NCBI RefSeq assembly: GCF_001439915.1
Contig: NZ_LMBW01000002.1
Location: forward strand, 387,700-451,699
Length of the DNA: 64,000 bases
DNA from: Fredinandcohnia humi
GTDB lineage: Bacteria > Bacillota > Bacilli > Bacillales > Bacillaceae_L
Direction of reading: 5' to 3'
Every line of letters starts with the position of its first letter. Positions within the stretch are counted from its first letter, which is position 1. Below are positions 36,709-47,588 of this stretch, one piece after another. A model generated the notes under the pieces. It ran no database searches and was not told the DNA's origin. It was given only the letters and a program-made list of their open reading frames with translations. The position numbers were made by a program, and so were the translations under genes.

Positions 36709-37647
36709 CTATCTCTCATTCACCAATACGTCATTATCATAGGAAGATACAAAAAAACCAGGTTTTTTTACTTTACATTCATTACCAAATCCGGAACGAA
36801 AGTATACCTTAGCTTCTATTTTTGTGAAATTCCCCTTGTGCATGGTGATAGTAGGTATAAGATTATGATAATCGAGAGTTGGCTTTTCATCAACTGAATA
36901 GCTTATTAAATCATGTTCATACAGATTGTAATCCAGTTCCCCGCCAACGCGAATATCGCCTTTATCAGGGTATATGCCAATCTTTTTTAACATATCCATG
37001 GAAAGTGGCTCATTCTCACTTGGACAGACTGGGATTGTCGGAATTCGATTATCCTCAGTAATTTCTCTCCAAATCATTTCCTTTCGACTATTATTAAAAA
37101 CAGTTTTCTCTTTCATCTTCCACTCAGGGATGATTGGAATTTGATAAGAATGATAGGCTTCCCTTATCCAGCCCCATGGTACTTTGTATAAATCATCGAC
37201 TTTATTAATGGTGACAATGATAACCGGAATTTTTTTTCGTCTACATGCCACAAGGAAAGCTGGCGTTAAGCTTTCAAGTGGAATACGAATACCTAAATAA
37301 TAGTCAATTGGACTATTTAAGAGAAAATGTCTTGTATTTTTGAGTGAATCGGCTATTTCATTTTCATTTTTCACATCACTCATCACAAGTAAGGTTGTAC
37401 AACCTTTACTCAGATAGTTTTCAGTCATTTCTTTTTTAAAAGATTGAAATGAATGTTCCTTCGTAAATGAGTAATTCATCATGACATGTCCAGGTGTTAA
37501 TAAATATTGCGATAAGTTCGTTTTCATAAAAGAATGTCTTTTGAGGTTTTTATTCATATAATCAACACGCTGATTTTTTATAAGAAGCGAGCATGTAATG
37601 ACCTTATTATTCTTTAGGACATTCGCTTTTTCTAATATATATGGCAT
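36709..37647 (-). CDS. Amidohydrolase-like protein lacking metal ligands, unknown function
   Basis: 312-aa soluble protein. The N-terminus (MPYILEKANVLKNNKVITCS, then LLIKNQRVDY) and TPGHVMMNYSF at 51-61 resemble the start of the amidohydrolase/dihydroorotase fold, where TPG is normally followed by an HxH metal motif. Here that becomes HVMMN. KGCTTLLVMSD (81-91) fits the following strand. Metal-dependent catalysis therefore seems lost, or the likeness is superficial. GGAGAGG stands 5-8 nt before the ATG. It lies between aroA and ypiA, where B. subtilis has no gene. Confidence 0.6.
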   Translation of the reverse strand: MPYILEKANVLKNNKVITCSLLIKNQRVDYMNKNLKRHSFMKTNLSQYLLTPGHVMMNYSFTKEHSFQSFKKEMTENYLSKGCTTLLVMSDVKNENEIADSLKNTRHFLLNSPIDYYLGIRIPLESLTPAFLVACRRKKIPVIIVTINKVDDLYKVPWGWIREAYHSYQIPIIPEWKMKEKTVFNNSRKEMIWREITEDNRIPTIPVCPSENEPLSMDMLKKIGIYPDKGDIRVGGELDYNLYEHDLISYSVDEKPTLDYHNLIPTITMHKGNFTKIEAKVYFRSGFGNECKVKKPGFFVSSYDNDVLVNER

Positions 37648-37745
37648 CCAACCTCTCCTTTCGCATATGAGTGTACAATTCTCTTTAAGACAAGCTATGC
37701 AAAAAGTGGCTGATGTATGTTAGTTTTTCGTCCATTTAACCCTTA

Positions 37746-37777
37746 AAAACCCATGGATTTTAGTTTCCATGGGTTTT
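37746..37777 (-). terminator. Terminator of the aromatic supraoperon
   Basis: AAAACCCATGGA/TCCATGGGTTTT with an 8-nt loop immediately after aroA, the last gene of the trp-hisC-tyrA-aroA run. Confidence 0.9.
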
Positions 37778-37782
37778 ACGTG

Positions 37783-39081
37783 TTATTTTTCTTCAATTAG
37801 TAAATCAAGATGCTCAAAAAAGTTTGGATATGAAACAGAAATGGATTCAGAATCTGTAAGGGTTACCTCACTATCCGCAATGCATGCTGCAATAGCGAGC
37901 ATCATGCCTATTCTATGATCCCCATGACTATCTACTTTGCCACCAGTCAACTGTTTCTTTTCACCATAAATAATCATCCCATCATCTGTCGGTTCAATTA
38001 CTACTCCAAGTTGGGAAAGTTCACCGACAACTGTATCAATTCGATTTGTTTCCTTCACTTTTAATTCCGCCGCATCTTTAATAACCGTTTTACCTTGCGC
38101 TTGGCTAGCTAATAACGCAATAACTGGAATTTCATCAATCAGGCGAGGAATAATGTCCCCACCGATTTCAATCCCGGTTAACTCTGAGGTGTGAATTATT
38201 AAGTCAGCAATAGGTTCATTATTCTTGATTCTTTCGTTTTCAATCTCGAGACGGGCTCCCATCTGAAGTAAAACATCAATAATCCCTGTTCTAGTTGGGT
38301 TCATTCCAACATTTTTTAATATAATTCGACTGTTTGGCACAATCGCCCCGGCAACGAGGAAAAATGCCGCAGAGGAAATATCTCCAGGGACTAGAATGTT
38401 TGTCCCCGACAGCTTCTGACCGCCTTTTAGCTTAACAGTTAGCCCGTCCTCTTCAAGCTCGCATCCGAAGGCACGGAGCATGCGTTCTGTATGGTCTCTC
38501 GATTTATGTGGTTCAGTAACAGAAGTTGTTCCTTGTGCATGTAATCCCGCTAAAAGAATCGAGGATTTTACTTGTGCACTTGCAACAGGAGAAACATAGT
38601 CAATTCCCTGTAGGGAACCTCCACGAATGGCTAATGGGGTAAAGTTTCCGTCTTCTCTTCCATCTATTTTAGCCCCCATTTGACGCAGTGGCTCAGTAAC
38701 ACGTTTCATTGGCCTTTTCGCAATTGACTCATCACCAATCATGCAAGTATGAATGGGCACACCTGAAAGAAGACCCACCATTAATCTTGTGGTTGTTCCT
38801 GAGTTGCCAGTATCCAATACCTCGAAAGATTCACGAAGCCCATCAAAGCCTGCACCCTCGATCTCTACATGATCCTTGTCCAGTCTAATGTTTACACCAA
38901 GTTTTTCAAAACAGCTAATCGTACGTAAACAGTCATCCCCTAATAAAAAATTATCCACAATCGTTTTTCCTTGTGCAATGGCTCCAAGCATAATGGAACG
39001 ATGGGAAATCGATTTATCCCCGGGAATATCAATTGAACCATTTAAACCATTAATATTAGTACGTAGCTTTAATGAATCCAT
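37783..39081 (-). CDS. aroA: 3-phosphoshikimate 1-carboxyvinyltransferase (EPSP synthase)
   Basis: 432-aa enzyme joining shikimate-3-phosphate and PEP. It has the conserved GDKSISHRS near residue 19, NSGTTTRLM, and [10 protein letters not shown]. The symbol aroE is used for this gene in B. subtilis. The ATG at 39081 is chosen because AGGGGTGG precedes it; an alternative ATG at 39111 overlaps the tyrA stop (TAATG) but has no ribosome-binding site. Last gene of the supraoperon. Confidence 0.95.
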   Translation of the reverse strand: MDSLKLRTNINGLNGSIDIPGDKSISHRSIMLGAIAQGKTIVDNFLLGDDCLRTISCFEKLGVNIRLDKDHVEIEGAGFDGLRESFEVLDTGNSGTTTRLMVGLLSGVPIHTCMIGDESIAKRPMKRVTEPLRQMGAKIDGREDGNFTPLAIRGGSLQGIDYVSPVASAQVKSSILLAGLHAQGTTSVTEPHKSRDHTERMLRAFGCELEEDGLTVKLKGGQKLSGTNILVPGDISSAAFFLVAGAIVPNSRIILKNVGMNPTRTGIIDVLLQMGARLEIENERIKNNEPIADLIIHTSELTGIEIGGDIIPRLIDEIPVIALLASQAQGKTVIKDAAELKVKETNRIDTVVGELSQLGVVIEPTDDGMIIYGEKKQLTGGKVDSHGDHRIGMMLAIAACIADSEVTLTDSESISVSYPNFFEHLDLLIEEK

Positions 39082-39110
39082 ATTACCACCCCTAGAAAAC
39101 ATTTTTTCCA

Positions 39111-40223
39111 TTATCCATAATATGTATCATAACTGGTCTTGCTTTCAATGCAAACTCTCGCCTTGCCGCGATCCTCGTCACTTTGGAAGCTAATTCTTAG
39201 CACTCCATAGATTTCTTCTCTCGTCTCAATTATTCTGATATTTGTAATGCTAATTCTTTCCTCTGCAAGAAGTCCTGTAATTTCTGAAACAATACCTGGA
39301 TAGTCTGGAATATCAACATATAAATCATAAAAGGAAGGGATTGCACCTTTTGTACGTGTAGGAAGTCCATCTCGAAAATGTTTAGCATCCATAAAATAAT
39401 CATAAATATGATCAGCATTGCCATTTGCCACGAATTTTCTGATTTGTTCCATTTCGTCAATCCATTTTTCAAAAAGGTCTAGCAATACATTCCGATTTTG
39501 TAATAATATATCACGCCACATTGATGGATTACTAGACGCAATTCTAGTAATATCTCGAAAACCGCCTGCCGCTAATGGACGGACAAGCTCATTTGTCTGA
39601 CCATATTTTTGCGCCTGATGAACAAGACTTGCTGCCACAATATGCGGAAAGTGGCTAATCACACCCGCGACACGGTCATGCTCTTCTGGAGTCATCATTA
39701 CAAAATTTGCTTTTGTTCCGTTTAATAAGGCTTTTAACTGTTCAACAGCTAATTTACTGGAAGGCGCCTCATTATGAGGGGTAAAAATATAAAAAGCATT
39801 TTCAAATAAATGTTCCTTTGCAGCAACAACCCCGCTTTTATGGGAACCAGCCATCGGATGTCCGCCGACAAAGGTGACACCAAGATTTCCAAAAATCGAA
39901 TCGGCAATTTGAACAATTTGTTGTTTCGTACTTCCCACATCTGTTACAATGACATCTTTTTTTAGTGTATAGGAACTAAGTTCATGAATAATGTCAACGG
40001 TTTGTTTGACCGGAACTGATATGAAAATATAGTCACATGTATGTACAAAATCCTCTAACTCAAATACAGCTTCATCAATCACCTTCAATGTTTTAGCTAG
40101 TAGTGATGATTCTTTATTACTGTCAAAACCGTATATAGTAGCATTCGGATGTTCTTTCTTTATAGCAAGCGCAATTGAACCCCCAATTAAGCCAAGTCCA
40201 ATCACAAGCACGTTTGTTTTCAT
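39111..40223 (-). CDS. tyrA: Prephenate dehydrogenase
   Basis: 370-aa NAD-dependent enzyme of tyrosine synthesis. The N-terminal dinucleotide fold has GLGLIGGS (9-16), with [12 protein letters not shown] in the catalytic domain. A C-terminal ACT domain (from about 300, [20 protein letters not shown]) suggests feedback control by an aromatic amino acid. Repeat B2 lies between hisC and tyrA. Confidence 0.96.
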   Translation of the reverse strand: MKTNVLVIGLGLIGGSIALAIKKEHPNATIYGFDSNKESSLLAKTLKVIDEAVFELEDFVHTCDYIFISVPVKQTVDIIHELSSYTLKKDVIVTDVGSTKQQIVQIADSIFGNLGVTFVGGHPMAGSHKSGVVAAKEHLFENAFYIFTPHNEAPSSKLAVEQLKALLNGTKANFVMMTPEEHDRVAGVISHFPHIVAASLVHQAQKYGQTNELVRPLAAGGFRDITRIASSNPSMWRDILLQNRNVLLDLFEKWIDEMEQIRKFVANGNADHIYDYFMDAKHFRDGLPTRTKGAIPSFYDLYVDIPDYPGIVSEITGLLAEERISITNIRIIETREEIYGVLRISFQSDEDRGKARVCIESKTSYDTYYG

Positions 40224-40243
40224 ACTATCACCACCGTAATATA

Positions 40244-40365
40244 GAAAAGCGCAAGGCGCCCGCTAATCGGCGACAAGCATAAGACGAGCGCTGACAGAAG
40301 GTGTTTTTTACCTTCCGAAGCGATTGGCTTATGACCTCGAGCCGATGGCGCCTGGAGCTAGACAA
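40244..40365 (+). repeat. Family-B repeat, copy B2
   Basis: Near-identical to B1 and B3. It lies in the hisC-tyrA gap, 20 bp upstream of the tyrA start, inside the aromatic supraoperon. Confidence 0.9.
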
Positions 40366-40382
40366 TAAAATAGGAAAATCGT

Positions 40383-40409
40383 TATGGGGGTTACACGCCA
40401 ACCCCCATA
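40383..40409 (-). terminator. Hairpin after hisC
   Basis: Perfect 10-bp stem TATGGGGGTT/AACCCCCATA with a 7-nt loop just after the hisC stop. The U-run is weak, so it may be an mRNA-stabilising or partial terminator hairpin before repeat B2. Confidence 0.6.
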
Positions 40410-40412
40410 GTC

Positions 40413-41510
40413 TTAGTTCTTTTGATTTTTTAGCATTTCTGTAAGTAAAGCTATGAGTTCACTATTTTGTTCCTGTGTGCCGACTGTTATTCGAACACAA
40501 GTTGGATAGCCTAAAGGATTTCCAGAGCGAACAATGAAGCCACGTTCCAATAAATAGTGAAACACAGTATCCCCTGGTTGTTCAAAATTAATCAAAATGA
40601 AATTTCCGAACGATGGATAATAAACTAAATTATTTTCCTTACAGAATGTATAGAACTGTTGCAGGCCTTTTTTATTTTTTTCAACATAAGTTGAAATGAA
40701 ATCTTGATCATCCAATGCAGCCGCCGCTGCCAGTTGACCAACACGGTTGGAATTGAACGGCTGACGTACAGGCTCAATTTTGTTAATAAAATCACTATTT
40801 CCAATCGCGTACCCTACACGCAGTCCACCAAGCCCATATGCCTTTGAAAAAGTTCTTAATATGAGTAGGTTGGGATAATCATTTAATAAAGCAACTGTAT
40901 TCGGATAATCCTTTTCATTCGCAGCAAACTCATAATAGGCTTCATCCATGATAATAAGAACATGGCTTGGCACTTGTTTTAAAAACGCATGTAGCTTTTC
41001 TGTGCTTACGTACACACCTGTTGGGTTGTTTGGTGAGCATACCCAGACAATTTCCGTATTCTCATCTATTTGCCCGAGCATTCCATTAAGATCATGATGG
41101 CCATCAATTAGCTCAACCTCTCGAACCTCGGCTCCTTCAATAATGGCATTATGCTTATACTGGGAAAAAGATGGATTCGCCATAACTGTGTTTTTCCCAG
41201 GTGCAAGTAATGCAGTCGTAATAATATGAATAACATCATCAGACCCATTTCCGAAAAGAAGCTGTGTGCCATCCACACCTAAATGCTTTGCAAGCTTTTC
41301 TCGTAACACAGTGGCATAGCCATCTGGGTAAATTGCAAATGAATCTAGGCTGTTTTTTACCGCTTCTTTTGCTTGGTCTGAGCAACCATATGGGTTTTCA
41401 TTTGAAGCTAATTTCACAATTTTTTCTAATCCATATTCTTTTTTCACTTCTTCAATCGGTTTTCCAGGTTGATATGGTTTTAGATCTAATAACTGTTCCT
41501 TGATATTCAT
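40413..41510 (-). CDS. hisC: Histidinol-phosphate/aromatic aminotransferase
   Basis: 365-aa PLP enzyme serving histidine synthesis and, in bacilli, transamination of tyrosine and phenylalanine keto acids. It has [15 protein letters not shown], and the PLP lysine in [17 protein letters not shown]. Its place between trpA and tyrA fits the dual role. Repeat A5 separates it from trpA. Confidence 0.95.
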   Translation of the reverse strand: MNIKEQLLDLKPYQPGKPIEEVKKEYGLEKIVKLASNENPYGCSDQAKEAVKNSLDSFAIYPDGYATVLREKLAKHLGVDGTQLLFGNGSDDVIHIITTALLAPGKNTVMANPSFSQYKHNAIIEGAEVREVELIDGHHDLNGMLGQIDENTEIVWVCSPNNPTGVYVSTEKLHAFLKQVPSHVLIIMDEAYYEFAANEKDYPNTVALLNDYPNLLILRTFSKAYGLGGLRVGYAIGNSDFINKIEPVRQPFNSNRVGQLAAAAALDDQDFISTYVEKNKKGLQQFYTFCKENNLVYYPSFGNFILINFEQPGDTVFHYLLERGFIVRSGNPLGYPTCVRITVGTQEQNSELIALLTEMLKNQKN

Positions 41511-41533
41511 CTGAAGCTACACCTCTTATTATA

Positions 41534-41668
41534 ATCAAATGCGCCTTGGCGTATTTGCGCCCGATTTTTTTCGGGCACGCTCGAAAAGTTTCCTTTGAAA
41601 AATCGTGGCATCCGCCGGAGGCTTTAACTTAATTCAGAGAAGTTAGGACTTCTCCTGAATTAAGTTAA
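41534..41668 (+). repeat. Family-A repeat, copy A5 (short form)
   Basis: Short form with a terminal hairpin TTAACTTAATTCAG/CTGAATTAAGTTAA and an AGAAGT/ACTTCT inner stem. Its end overlaps trpA: the last eight codons and stop of trpA read through the terminal hairpin. Confidence 0.88.
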
Positions 41669-42467
41669 TAGGATGAAGTACATCACTTACAAAGTTTTTA
41701 AAATGATATAGGGCGGCAGCTCTTGTTTCCTCATTTACTAACTCCGGTAGATGCTCTTCAATCTTTTGAATAAGAGCACTTCCCATGATAACCCCATCAC
41801 AATGGTCTTTAAGTGCTTCTACGTGGGAGGAATTTGAGATACCAAACCCAACCGCTACAGGTATATCGCTATAGCGTTTTACCTCTTGTAAAAATGAGTA
41901 TACCTCATTATTCAGTGAATTTCGAACACCTGTAACACCAAGAGATGAAACGCAGTATATAAACCCTTGTGCTTGTGAGGCGATTTTTTCAATCCGACCT
42001 GAAGAAGTTGGAGCAACAAGAGAGATAAATGTCAAACCCTCATTCTCACATTTTCTTCTGAGGTCTTCACTTTCTTCAAAAGGAAGGTCTGGTACAAGCA
42101 AACCGTCTATACCATTTTGTCGCGCTAAAGCGAAAAAGTTTTCTTCTCCTAATTGTAGCACAGGATTGTAATAGGTAAAGATAATTACAGGAATTTTCAA
42201 TCCTTTTTTTCTCATTTCCGATACAAGTTTCATCGAATTTTCCAGTGTAACTCCATTTTTCAATGCTCGAGCGGAGGCTCTTTGAATAACAGGTCCGTCT
42301 GCTAATGGATCTGAATATGGAATTCCTAGTTCAAGGATGGAAGCACCTGCCTCTTGCAAGGAAAGTGCGATTTCAATCGTCACATCTGGATGTGGATCAC
42401 CTGCAACAATAAATGGAATAAATAATTTTTTAGCCTTGGGCAATCGGTTCGTAAAGGTTGTGTTCAT
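41643..42467 (-). CDS. trpA: Tryptophan synthase alpha subunit
   Basis: 274-aa subunit cleaving indole-3-glycerol phosphate. The catalytic Glu is in [16 protein letters not shown] (about 40-55), where the Asp of YSDP is also catalytic. The SD (GGAGGAG) lies inside trpB. The final residues NLIQEKS and the stop codon are encoded by repeat A5, so the native C-terminus has been replaced. Overlaps trpB by 38 bp. Confidence 0.95.
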   Translation of the reverse strand: MNTTFTNRLPKAKKLFIPFIVAGDPHPDVTIEIALSLQEAGASILELGIPYSDPLADGPVIQRASARALKNGVTLENSMKLVSEMRKKGLKIPVIIFTYYNPVLQLGEENFFALARQNGIDGLLVPDLPFEESEDLRRKCENEGLTFISLVAPTSSGRIEKIASQAQGFIYCVSSLGVTGVRNSLNNEVYSFLQEVKRYSDIPVAVGFGISNSSHVEALKDHCDGVIMGSALIQKIEEHLPELVNEETRAAALYHFKNFVSDVLHPINLIQEKS

Positions 42468-43662
42468 TTGTAGCTCCTCCTTCGTCTAGGTGTGTCATGA
42501 GTGAATGGACATCCTTGTCGCCACGACCGGACAAACAAACAAGAATGGATTCTTCTGGTGACATTTCTTTCGCCATTTGGATTGCTTTTGCCATCGCATG
42601 TGCAGACTCAATAGCTGGAATAATTCCTTCGATACGAGTGAGCATTTGTAAAGCATCAAGTGCTTCATTATCTGTTACACTTTCATATTTTACTCTTCCG
42701 TTATCGGCAAGATAAGCGTGTTCAGGACCAACTCCCGGATAATCAAGACCAGCAGATATAGAATATGGTTCCGTAATTTGACCGTGCTCATCTTGAAGAA
42801 GAAATGTAAGCGATCCGTGAATAACTCCTTTAGTTCCTTTTGTAATTGTTGCAGCATGTAAGGATGTATCAACACCCTTTCCTGCAGCCTCAGCACCGAC
42901 TAAACGTACATCATCATTTAAAAATGGATAGAACATGCCCATTGCATTACTACCGCCGCCAACACAGGCAACGATTGCAGTAGGCAGCTCATTTTCGCGC
43001 TTTAGGAATTGTTCTCTTGCCTCATCACCAATGATTCGTTGGAAATCACGGACCATTTTTGGATATGGATGTGGACCAACGACTGATCCAATCATATAGT
43101 AGTGATCTTCACAATGCTGCACCCAGTAACGAATCGCTTCGTTAGTTGCATCCTTCAATGTTTGGTTACCACTAGTAGCTGGAATCACTTCAGCACCTAA
43201 AAGTCTCATTCGGAATACATTAAGCTTTTGTCTTTCAATGTCCTCTACGCCCATAAAAACCTTACATTCCAATCCAAATTTAGCTGCAACTGTCGCAGCA
43301 GCTACACCGTGCTGACCAGCTCCCGTTTCAGCGATTATCTTTTTCTTTCCCATTCTTTTTGCAAGGAGAGCTTGACCAATTGCATTGTTTATTTTGTGGG
43401 CTCCGGTATGATTTAAGTCCTCACGCTTCAAAAAGATTTTCGCTCCGCCGAGTTCTTTCGTTAAATGATCAGCATATGTAAGAGCTGTTGGTCTACCTGA
43501 ATATTCTTTTAAAATACGAATATATTCTTTATGAAATTCCTCATCCCGGTAAGCTTCTTCCAATGCCGTTTCAATTTCTTCTAATGGCTTCATCAATGTT
43601 TCAGGAACAAATTTACCCCCAAAATCACCGAATCTCCCATTTGCATTAGGTACGTTCAACAC
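42430..43662 (-). CDS. trpB: Tryptophan synthase beta subunit
   Basis: 410-aa PLP subunit that condenses indole and serine. The PLP lysine is in [15 protein letters not shown], and the phosphate loop is GGGSNAMG. The start is GTG at 43662 with GGGTGG upstream, overlapping trpF by 17 bp. The C-terminal tail ([18 protein letters not shown]) runs into trpA by 38 bp, longer than the usual few-base overlap. Confidence 0.95.
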   Translation of the reverse strand: MLNVPNANGRFGDFGGKFVPETLMKPLEEIETALEEAYRDEEFHKEYIRILKEYSGRPTALTYADHLTKELGGAKIFLKREDLNHTGAHKINNAIGQALLAKRMGKKKIIAETGAGQHGVAAATVAAKFGLECKVFMGVEDIERQKLNVFRMRLLGAEVIPATSGNQTLKDATNEAIRYWVQHCEDHYYMIGSVVGPHPYPKMVRDFQRIIGDEAREQFLKRENELPTAIVACVGGGSNAMGMFYPFLNDDVRLVGAEAAGKGVDTSLHAATITKGTKGVIHGSLTFLLQDEHGQITEPYSISAGLDYPGVGPEHAYLADNGRVKYESVTDNEALDALQMLTRIEGIIPAIESAHAMAKAIQMAKEMSPEESILVCLSGRGDKDVHSLMTHLDEGGATNEHNLYEPIAQG

Positions 43663-44299
43663 ATTTATCCACCCATTTCTCTATAGTTTGTATGATTGTG
43701 TGGTCTTTTTTACCTTCATGTTCGATTCCACTGGAGATATCAAATCCATCAATCTCATAGCTTAGAAGATTTTCGATATTGTTCGAATCAATTCCGCCCG
43801 CTATGAAACAAGGAACACCCTGTTTTCTTGCTTCTTGCTGATAGATTGGGATGACCTTCCATTCAAACGAAATACCAGAGCCACCCCACAAATTCGCAAC
43901 CTTTGTATCAACGACATACCCATCGGCAACACCAGCAAACTCCTTCATCGTCCCCGGACCTTGCTTATCATGATGAATGACCTTCCAAACATGTACGCCA
44001 GTTTTGTTTTTTACTCGTTTAATAAAATCAACCGATTCTGTCCCGTGGCATTGAATGACGGATAATGGGACATTTTCCAATACCGTTTCGATTTCTTTTA
44101 GCTCCGCATTCACAAAGATCCCGACCGTTTTTTTATCTTGTATATCCACTTTTTTCAACCAGTTATTTACATCATCAGGATGTACTTTACGTTGACTGTT
44201 TGCAAATATAAAACCGATATAATGAGCTTTGCTTTTCGCAACCACCTGTACATCCTCAAATGAAGTATTTCCGCAATATTTAATGAGAGGCTGCAGCAT
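43646..44299 (-). CDS. trpF: Phosphoribosylanthranilate isomerase
   Basis: 217-aa TIM-barrel enzyme. The usual start [12 protein letters not shown] has the catalytic Cys in KYCG, and [11 protein letters not shown] forms the phosphate site. The ATG at 44299 is preferred over 44314 because GGAGAGG stands 5-8 nt before it. It overlaps trpC and trpB, so coupling is tight. Confidence 0.93.
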   Translation of the reverse strand: MLQPLIKYCGNTSFEDVQVVAKSKAHYIGFIFANSQRKVHPDDVNNWLKKVDIQDKKTVGIFVNAELKEIETVLENVPLSVIQCHGTESVDFIKRVKNKTGVHVWKVIHHDKQGPGTMKEFAGVADGYVVDTKVANLWGGSGISFEWKVIPIYQQEARKQGVPCFIAGGIDSNNIENLLSYEIDGFDISSGIEHEGKKDHTIIQTIEKWVDKCVERT

Positions 44300-45059
44300 T
44301 TGGAACCTCTCCAAACATTTGCTTAATCCCGATCCCAGGGGATATTGCCTTCATAAAAGCTTCCCCGATCAAAGCAGCCTTTGCTCCATATCGAATGATG
44401 TCTTTAATATCCTGTGGAGTGTGAATTCCACTTTCACTTACGATAAGACTATCTGAAGGAGCATCCTTTGCGATTTCTTCAGTATGGGTAATTGAAGTTT
44501 CAAATATTTTCAAATTTCGATTATTAATACCGAGAATTTTTGGGGTAAAAATACCGCAAACCTGTTCCAGTGTTTCCCGGGAATGGACTTCAATTAAACA
44601 CTCTAAGCCTCTTTCATAAGCCTCACAATAATATTCATGTAATTGAGTGGGAGTGAGTGCTTCTCCAATTAGCAAAATGACATCGGCACCGATTTTTTCA
44701 CTTTGTTTAATTTGTTTTGCATCCACAATGAAATCTTTACGTAACACAGGGATGTTAACGTTCTTCTTAATGTCCATTAAATAGTTGATTGAGCCTTGAA
44801 AAAATCGTTCATCTGTTAACACAGATATAGCATCCGCTCGCGCTTCCTCGTATTCAGCCGCGATGGAGACAGGTTGAAAATCCTCTCGTATGACACCTTT
44901 TGATGGTGATGCTTTTTTCACCTCAGCAATGATGCCCAGTGAACGATTTGGAGTTGTAAGCGCGTCATATAAAGACTTTCGCTCAACCTCACAATCTATT
45001 TCCGGATAGTTTATGTTTTCCACTTCTATTTTCTTTTGTTCAAGGATTTTATTAAGCAT
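44280..45059 (-). CDS. trpC: Indole-3-glycerol phosphate synthase
   Basis: 259-aa TIM-barrel enzyme. It carries EVKKASPSKGVI near residue 49, VLRKDFIVDAKQI and VSESGIHTPQDI. The ATG at 45059 follows GAGGTGGAG; the upstream frame to 45074 lacks a better site. Overlaps trpD upstream and trpF downstream. Confidence 0.94.
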   Translation of the reverse strand: MLNKILEQKKIEVENINYPEIDCEVERKSLYDALTTPNRSLGIIAEVKKASPSKGVIREDFQPVSIAAEYEEARADAISVLTDERFFQGSINYLMDIKKNVNIPVLRKDFIVDAKQIKQSEKIGADVILLIGEALTPTQLHEYYCEAYERGLECLIEVHSRETLEQVCGIFTPKILGINNRNLKIFETSITHTEEIAKDAPSDSLIVSESGIHTPQDIKDIIRYGAKAALIGEAFMKAISPGIGIKQMFGEVPNAAASH

Positions 45060-46074
45060 AGTACTCCACCTCACGACTTCTTAGCTGTTCAAATTGACTC
45101 CTGGCAATTCCAGTTACAATAGCTTCTCTTGCCATCTCAACACCTTCATGAATACTATTTACTTTTCCCGACACATAAATTGCTGCTCCAGCATTTAATA
45201 AAACAATATTTGTTGCACTTTGATTGGCTTTACTATATAAAACATCCCGCAACAGGCTGGCACTTTCAATGACAGAAGAAACTTGGATATCCTTCATATT
45301 TCCACGTGGAAGATCGACATCTTCAGGTGAAAGGACAAATCTTGTAATCTCACCATCTTTTAATTCCACAATATCTGTTTCAGTTGTAATACTGCATTCA
45401 TCTAGTCCATCACGGCCTGAAACAAATAAAACATGCTCAGAACCAAGCTTACCGAGGGCATATGCCATTTTTTCCGCATAATCTATTGAGTACACACCCA
45501 ATACCTGCTTTTTGCATCTAGCCGGGTTTGCCATTGGTCCTAATAGATTAAAAATGGTCCGAAACCCAATTTCCTGTCTAGGAGTTACCGCATGCTTCAT
45601 CGCTGCATGGTAGATAGGTGCAAACAAGAAACTCATATTTCGTTTGTTTAATGCCTCTTTTGCCTCTTCCCCGGTTGATTGTATTTCAACACCCAAATAC
45701 TCTAAAACATCGGCACTGCCACTTTTTGATGATACCGCTCGATTTCCATGTTTCGCGACCTTTATTCCCAAGGAAGAAACAACAATTGCGGATGCAGTTG
45801 AAATATTAAAGGTAGAAGCACCGTCCCCTCCTGTTCCGCAAGTATCAATCACCTGATCATTCTCATAATCTAGCTGCATCATATGCTCCCTCATCGCTCT
45901 TGCAAAACCGGTAATCTCATCGACTGTTTCCCCACGAAAGCGGAGGATTGATAGGAGGCTTGCTATTTGACTGGCTGTTGCATTTCCAGTCATAATCACG
46001 TCCATCACTTGATAGCTTTCCTCTTCAGTTAAAACCTCACCATTGATACATTTATTTAAAAGTTGCTTAAACAT
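45052..46074 (-). CDS. trpD: Anthranilate phosphoribosyltransferase
   Basis: 340-aa enzyme with the PRPP-binding DTCGTGGDGASTFNIST (about 73-89) and KHGNRAVSSKSGSADVLE. The ATG at 46074 lies 5 nt after GGAGGATA, which makes it a better choice than 46092. It overlaps the trpE 3' end. Confidence 0.95.
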   Translation of the reverse strand: MFKQLLNKCINGEVLTEEESYQVMDVIMTGNATASQIASLLSILRFRGETVDEITGFARAMREHMMQLDYENDQVIDTCGTGGDGASTFNISTASAIVVSSLGIKVAKHGNRAVSSKSGSADVLEYLGVEIQSTGEEAKEALNKRNMSFLFAPIYHAAMKHAVTPRQEIGFRTIFNLLGPMANPARCKKQVLGVYSIDYAEKMAYALGKLGSEHVLFVSGRDGLDECSITTETDIVELKDGEITRFVLSPEDVDLPRGNMKDIQVSSVIESASLLRDVLYSKANQSATNIVLLNAGAAIYVSGKVNSIHEGVEMAREAIVTGIARSQFEQLRSREVEYYA

Positions 46075-47584
46075 GAATATCCTCCTTATCAAAAGCGTCC
46101 TCAGCTAATTGGATTGTTTGAATTAAGGCACTTGCTTTATTAACCGTTTCCAACCACTCATGCTCTGGAACTGAATCAGCGACGATTCCTGCTCCTGCTT
46201 GGACGTAGGCGACACCATCTTTTATGATTGCGGTTCGAATCGTAATACAGGAGTCGATATTGCCATCAAATCCAATATAAGCGATGGCACCCGCATACAA
46301 GTTTCTTGCTGTTGGTTCAAGTTCCGAAATAATTTGCATCGCCCTAATTTTAGGTGCTCCAGATACAGTTCCGGCTGGAAATGCAGCAAGCAATGCATCT
46401 AATGGGTCAATTTTCTCATCTAACTCACCAGTTACCTTTGAAATGATGTGCATAACATGTGAGAACCGACCGACCTCCATTAGTACTGGTGTTTGAACTG
46501 AACCAAATGTAGACACTCTTCCAATATCATTTCTGGCTAAGTCAACCAGCATATAATGCTCTGCCTTCTCTTTTTCGTCCTGAAGCAATTCTGCAGCAAG
46601 TGCTTCATCTTCTTCCTCTGTCTTCCCTCTCCGCCTTGTACCTGCAATCGGATGAATTTCCAGATGTTTGTTATGAATTTTAATTAAACGTTCAGGGGAG
46701 CTCCCCACAATTTCGATGTCATTGATTTTGATATAAAATAAATAGGGTGAAGGATTTACCATTCGTAAGACCCGATACAACTGAAATCCACTTACCGAAA
46801 CCGGAATCTCAAAGCGCTGTGATAAAACAGCTTGGAAAATATCTCCGGCGGTAATATAATCTTTTATTTTAACAACCGCATCAAGAAAATCCTGTTTTTC
46901 AAAATTTGTTTTTATATCTGTCACATTTGGTATTTCATGTAATTTTGGAAGCAGTAACATTTCACTTTGTTCTTTGTTTTGAACAATTCGCGATAAATAC
47001 ATATTGATTTTTGAATTGGCATGTTCAAAAACAGCTTTTTGAATCCGTTCATCCTCACCGCCATTTAACCGAATAAAGTGAACCACGATCAATTCACGCG
47101 ATTGATGATCTAACGCCAAAATCGTTTCACAAAAGAAAAATTGGTAGCGTTCCATGTTTAAATCATTGTTTAAATGTTCTTCTACCTTTTCAAAGGTTGA
47201 GATTGCATCATAGCCAATGTATCCAACTGCCCCTCCATAAAAGGGAATTTCGATATCGAGTGGCTTTAAGACGAGATAATCCTTGATCCAATTAAAGGCA
47301 TCCTTCATGGTTTGTTTTTTGACTAAGCTTTGCTGGTTTTCATTTTTCACATAGTAGTGGCCTTTATTTTCATCCATGAACAGAAATGGCTTTAAGCCGA
47401 TGAATGAATAACGCGACCAATCGGATTCATGATCCTTACTTTCAAGTAAAAAAGATGCTTCATTTTTTAAGTTTTGAAAAATTTGTATGGGTGTCAACGT
47501 ATCAACTAAGAAACGTTTGACGATTGGAATTGTCCGATAATGCTTGGCATCGGACATAAATGAGGAAAAATCATACGTATTCAA
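46067..47584 (-). CDS. trpE: Anthranilate synthase component I
   Basis: 505-aa chorismate-using subunit; the glutaminase partner (trpG/pabA) is not in this window, as in B. subtilis. It has IHPIAGTRRRGKTEEED, the LVDLARNDIGRV loop and AGTVSGAPKIRAM. A TTG start at 47584 is preferred, 9 nt after GGAGGA. The in-frame GTG at 47593 lies only 1 nt from that SD. The SD can pair with an upstream anti-SD across repeat A6, and the operon is preceded by a TRAP-controlled attenuator. Confidence 0.93.
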   Translation of the reverse strand: MNTYDFSSFMSDAKHYRTIPIVKRFLVDTLTPIQIFQNLKNEASFLLESKDHESDWSRYSFIGLKPFLFMDENKGHYYVKNENQQSLVKKQTMKDAFNWIKDYLVLKPLDIEIPFYGGAVGYIGYDAISTFEKVEEHLNNDLNMERYQFFFCETILALDHQSRELIVVHFIRLNGGEDERIQKAVFEHANSKINMYLSRIVQNKEQSEMLLLPKLHEIPNVTDIKTNFEKQDFLDAVVKIKDYITAGDIFQAVLSQRFEIPVSVSGFQLYRVLRMVNPSPYLFYIKINDIEIVGSSPERLIKIHNKHLEIHPIAGTRRRGKTEEEDEALAAELLQDEKEKAEHYMLVDLARNDIGRVSTFGSVQTPVLMEVGRFSHVMHIISKVTGELDEKIDPLDALLAAFPAGTVSGAPKIRAMQIISELEPTARNLYAGAIAYIGFDGNIDSCITIRTAIIKDGVAYVQAGAGIVADSVPEHEWLETVNKASALIQTIQLAEDAFDKEDIHV

Positions 47585-47588
47585 TTGG

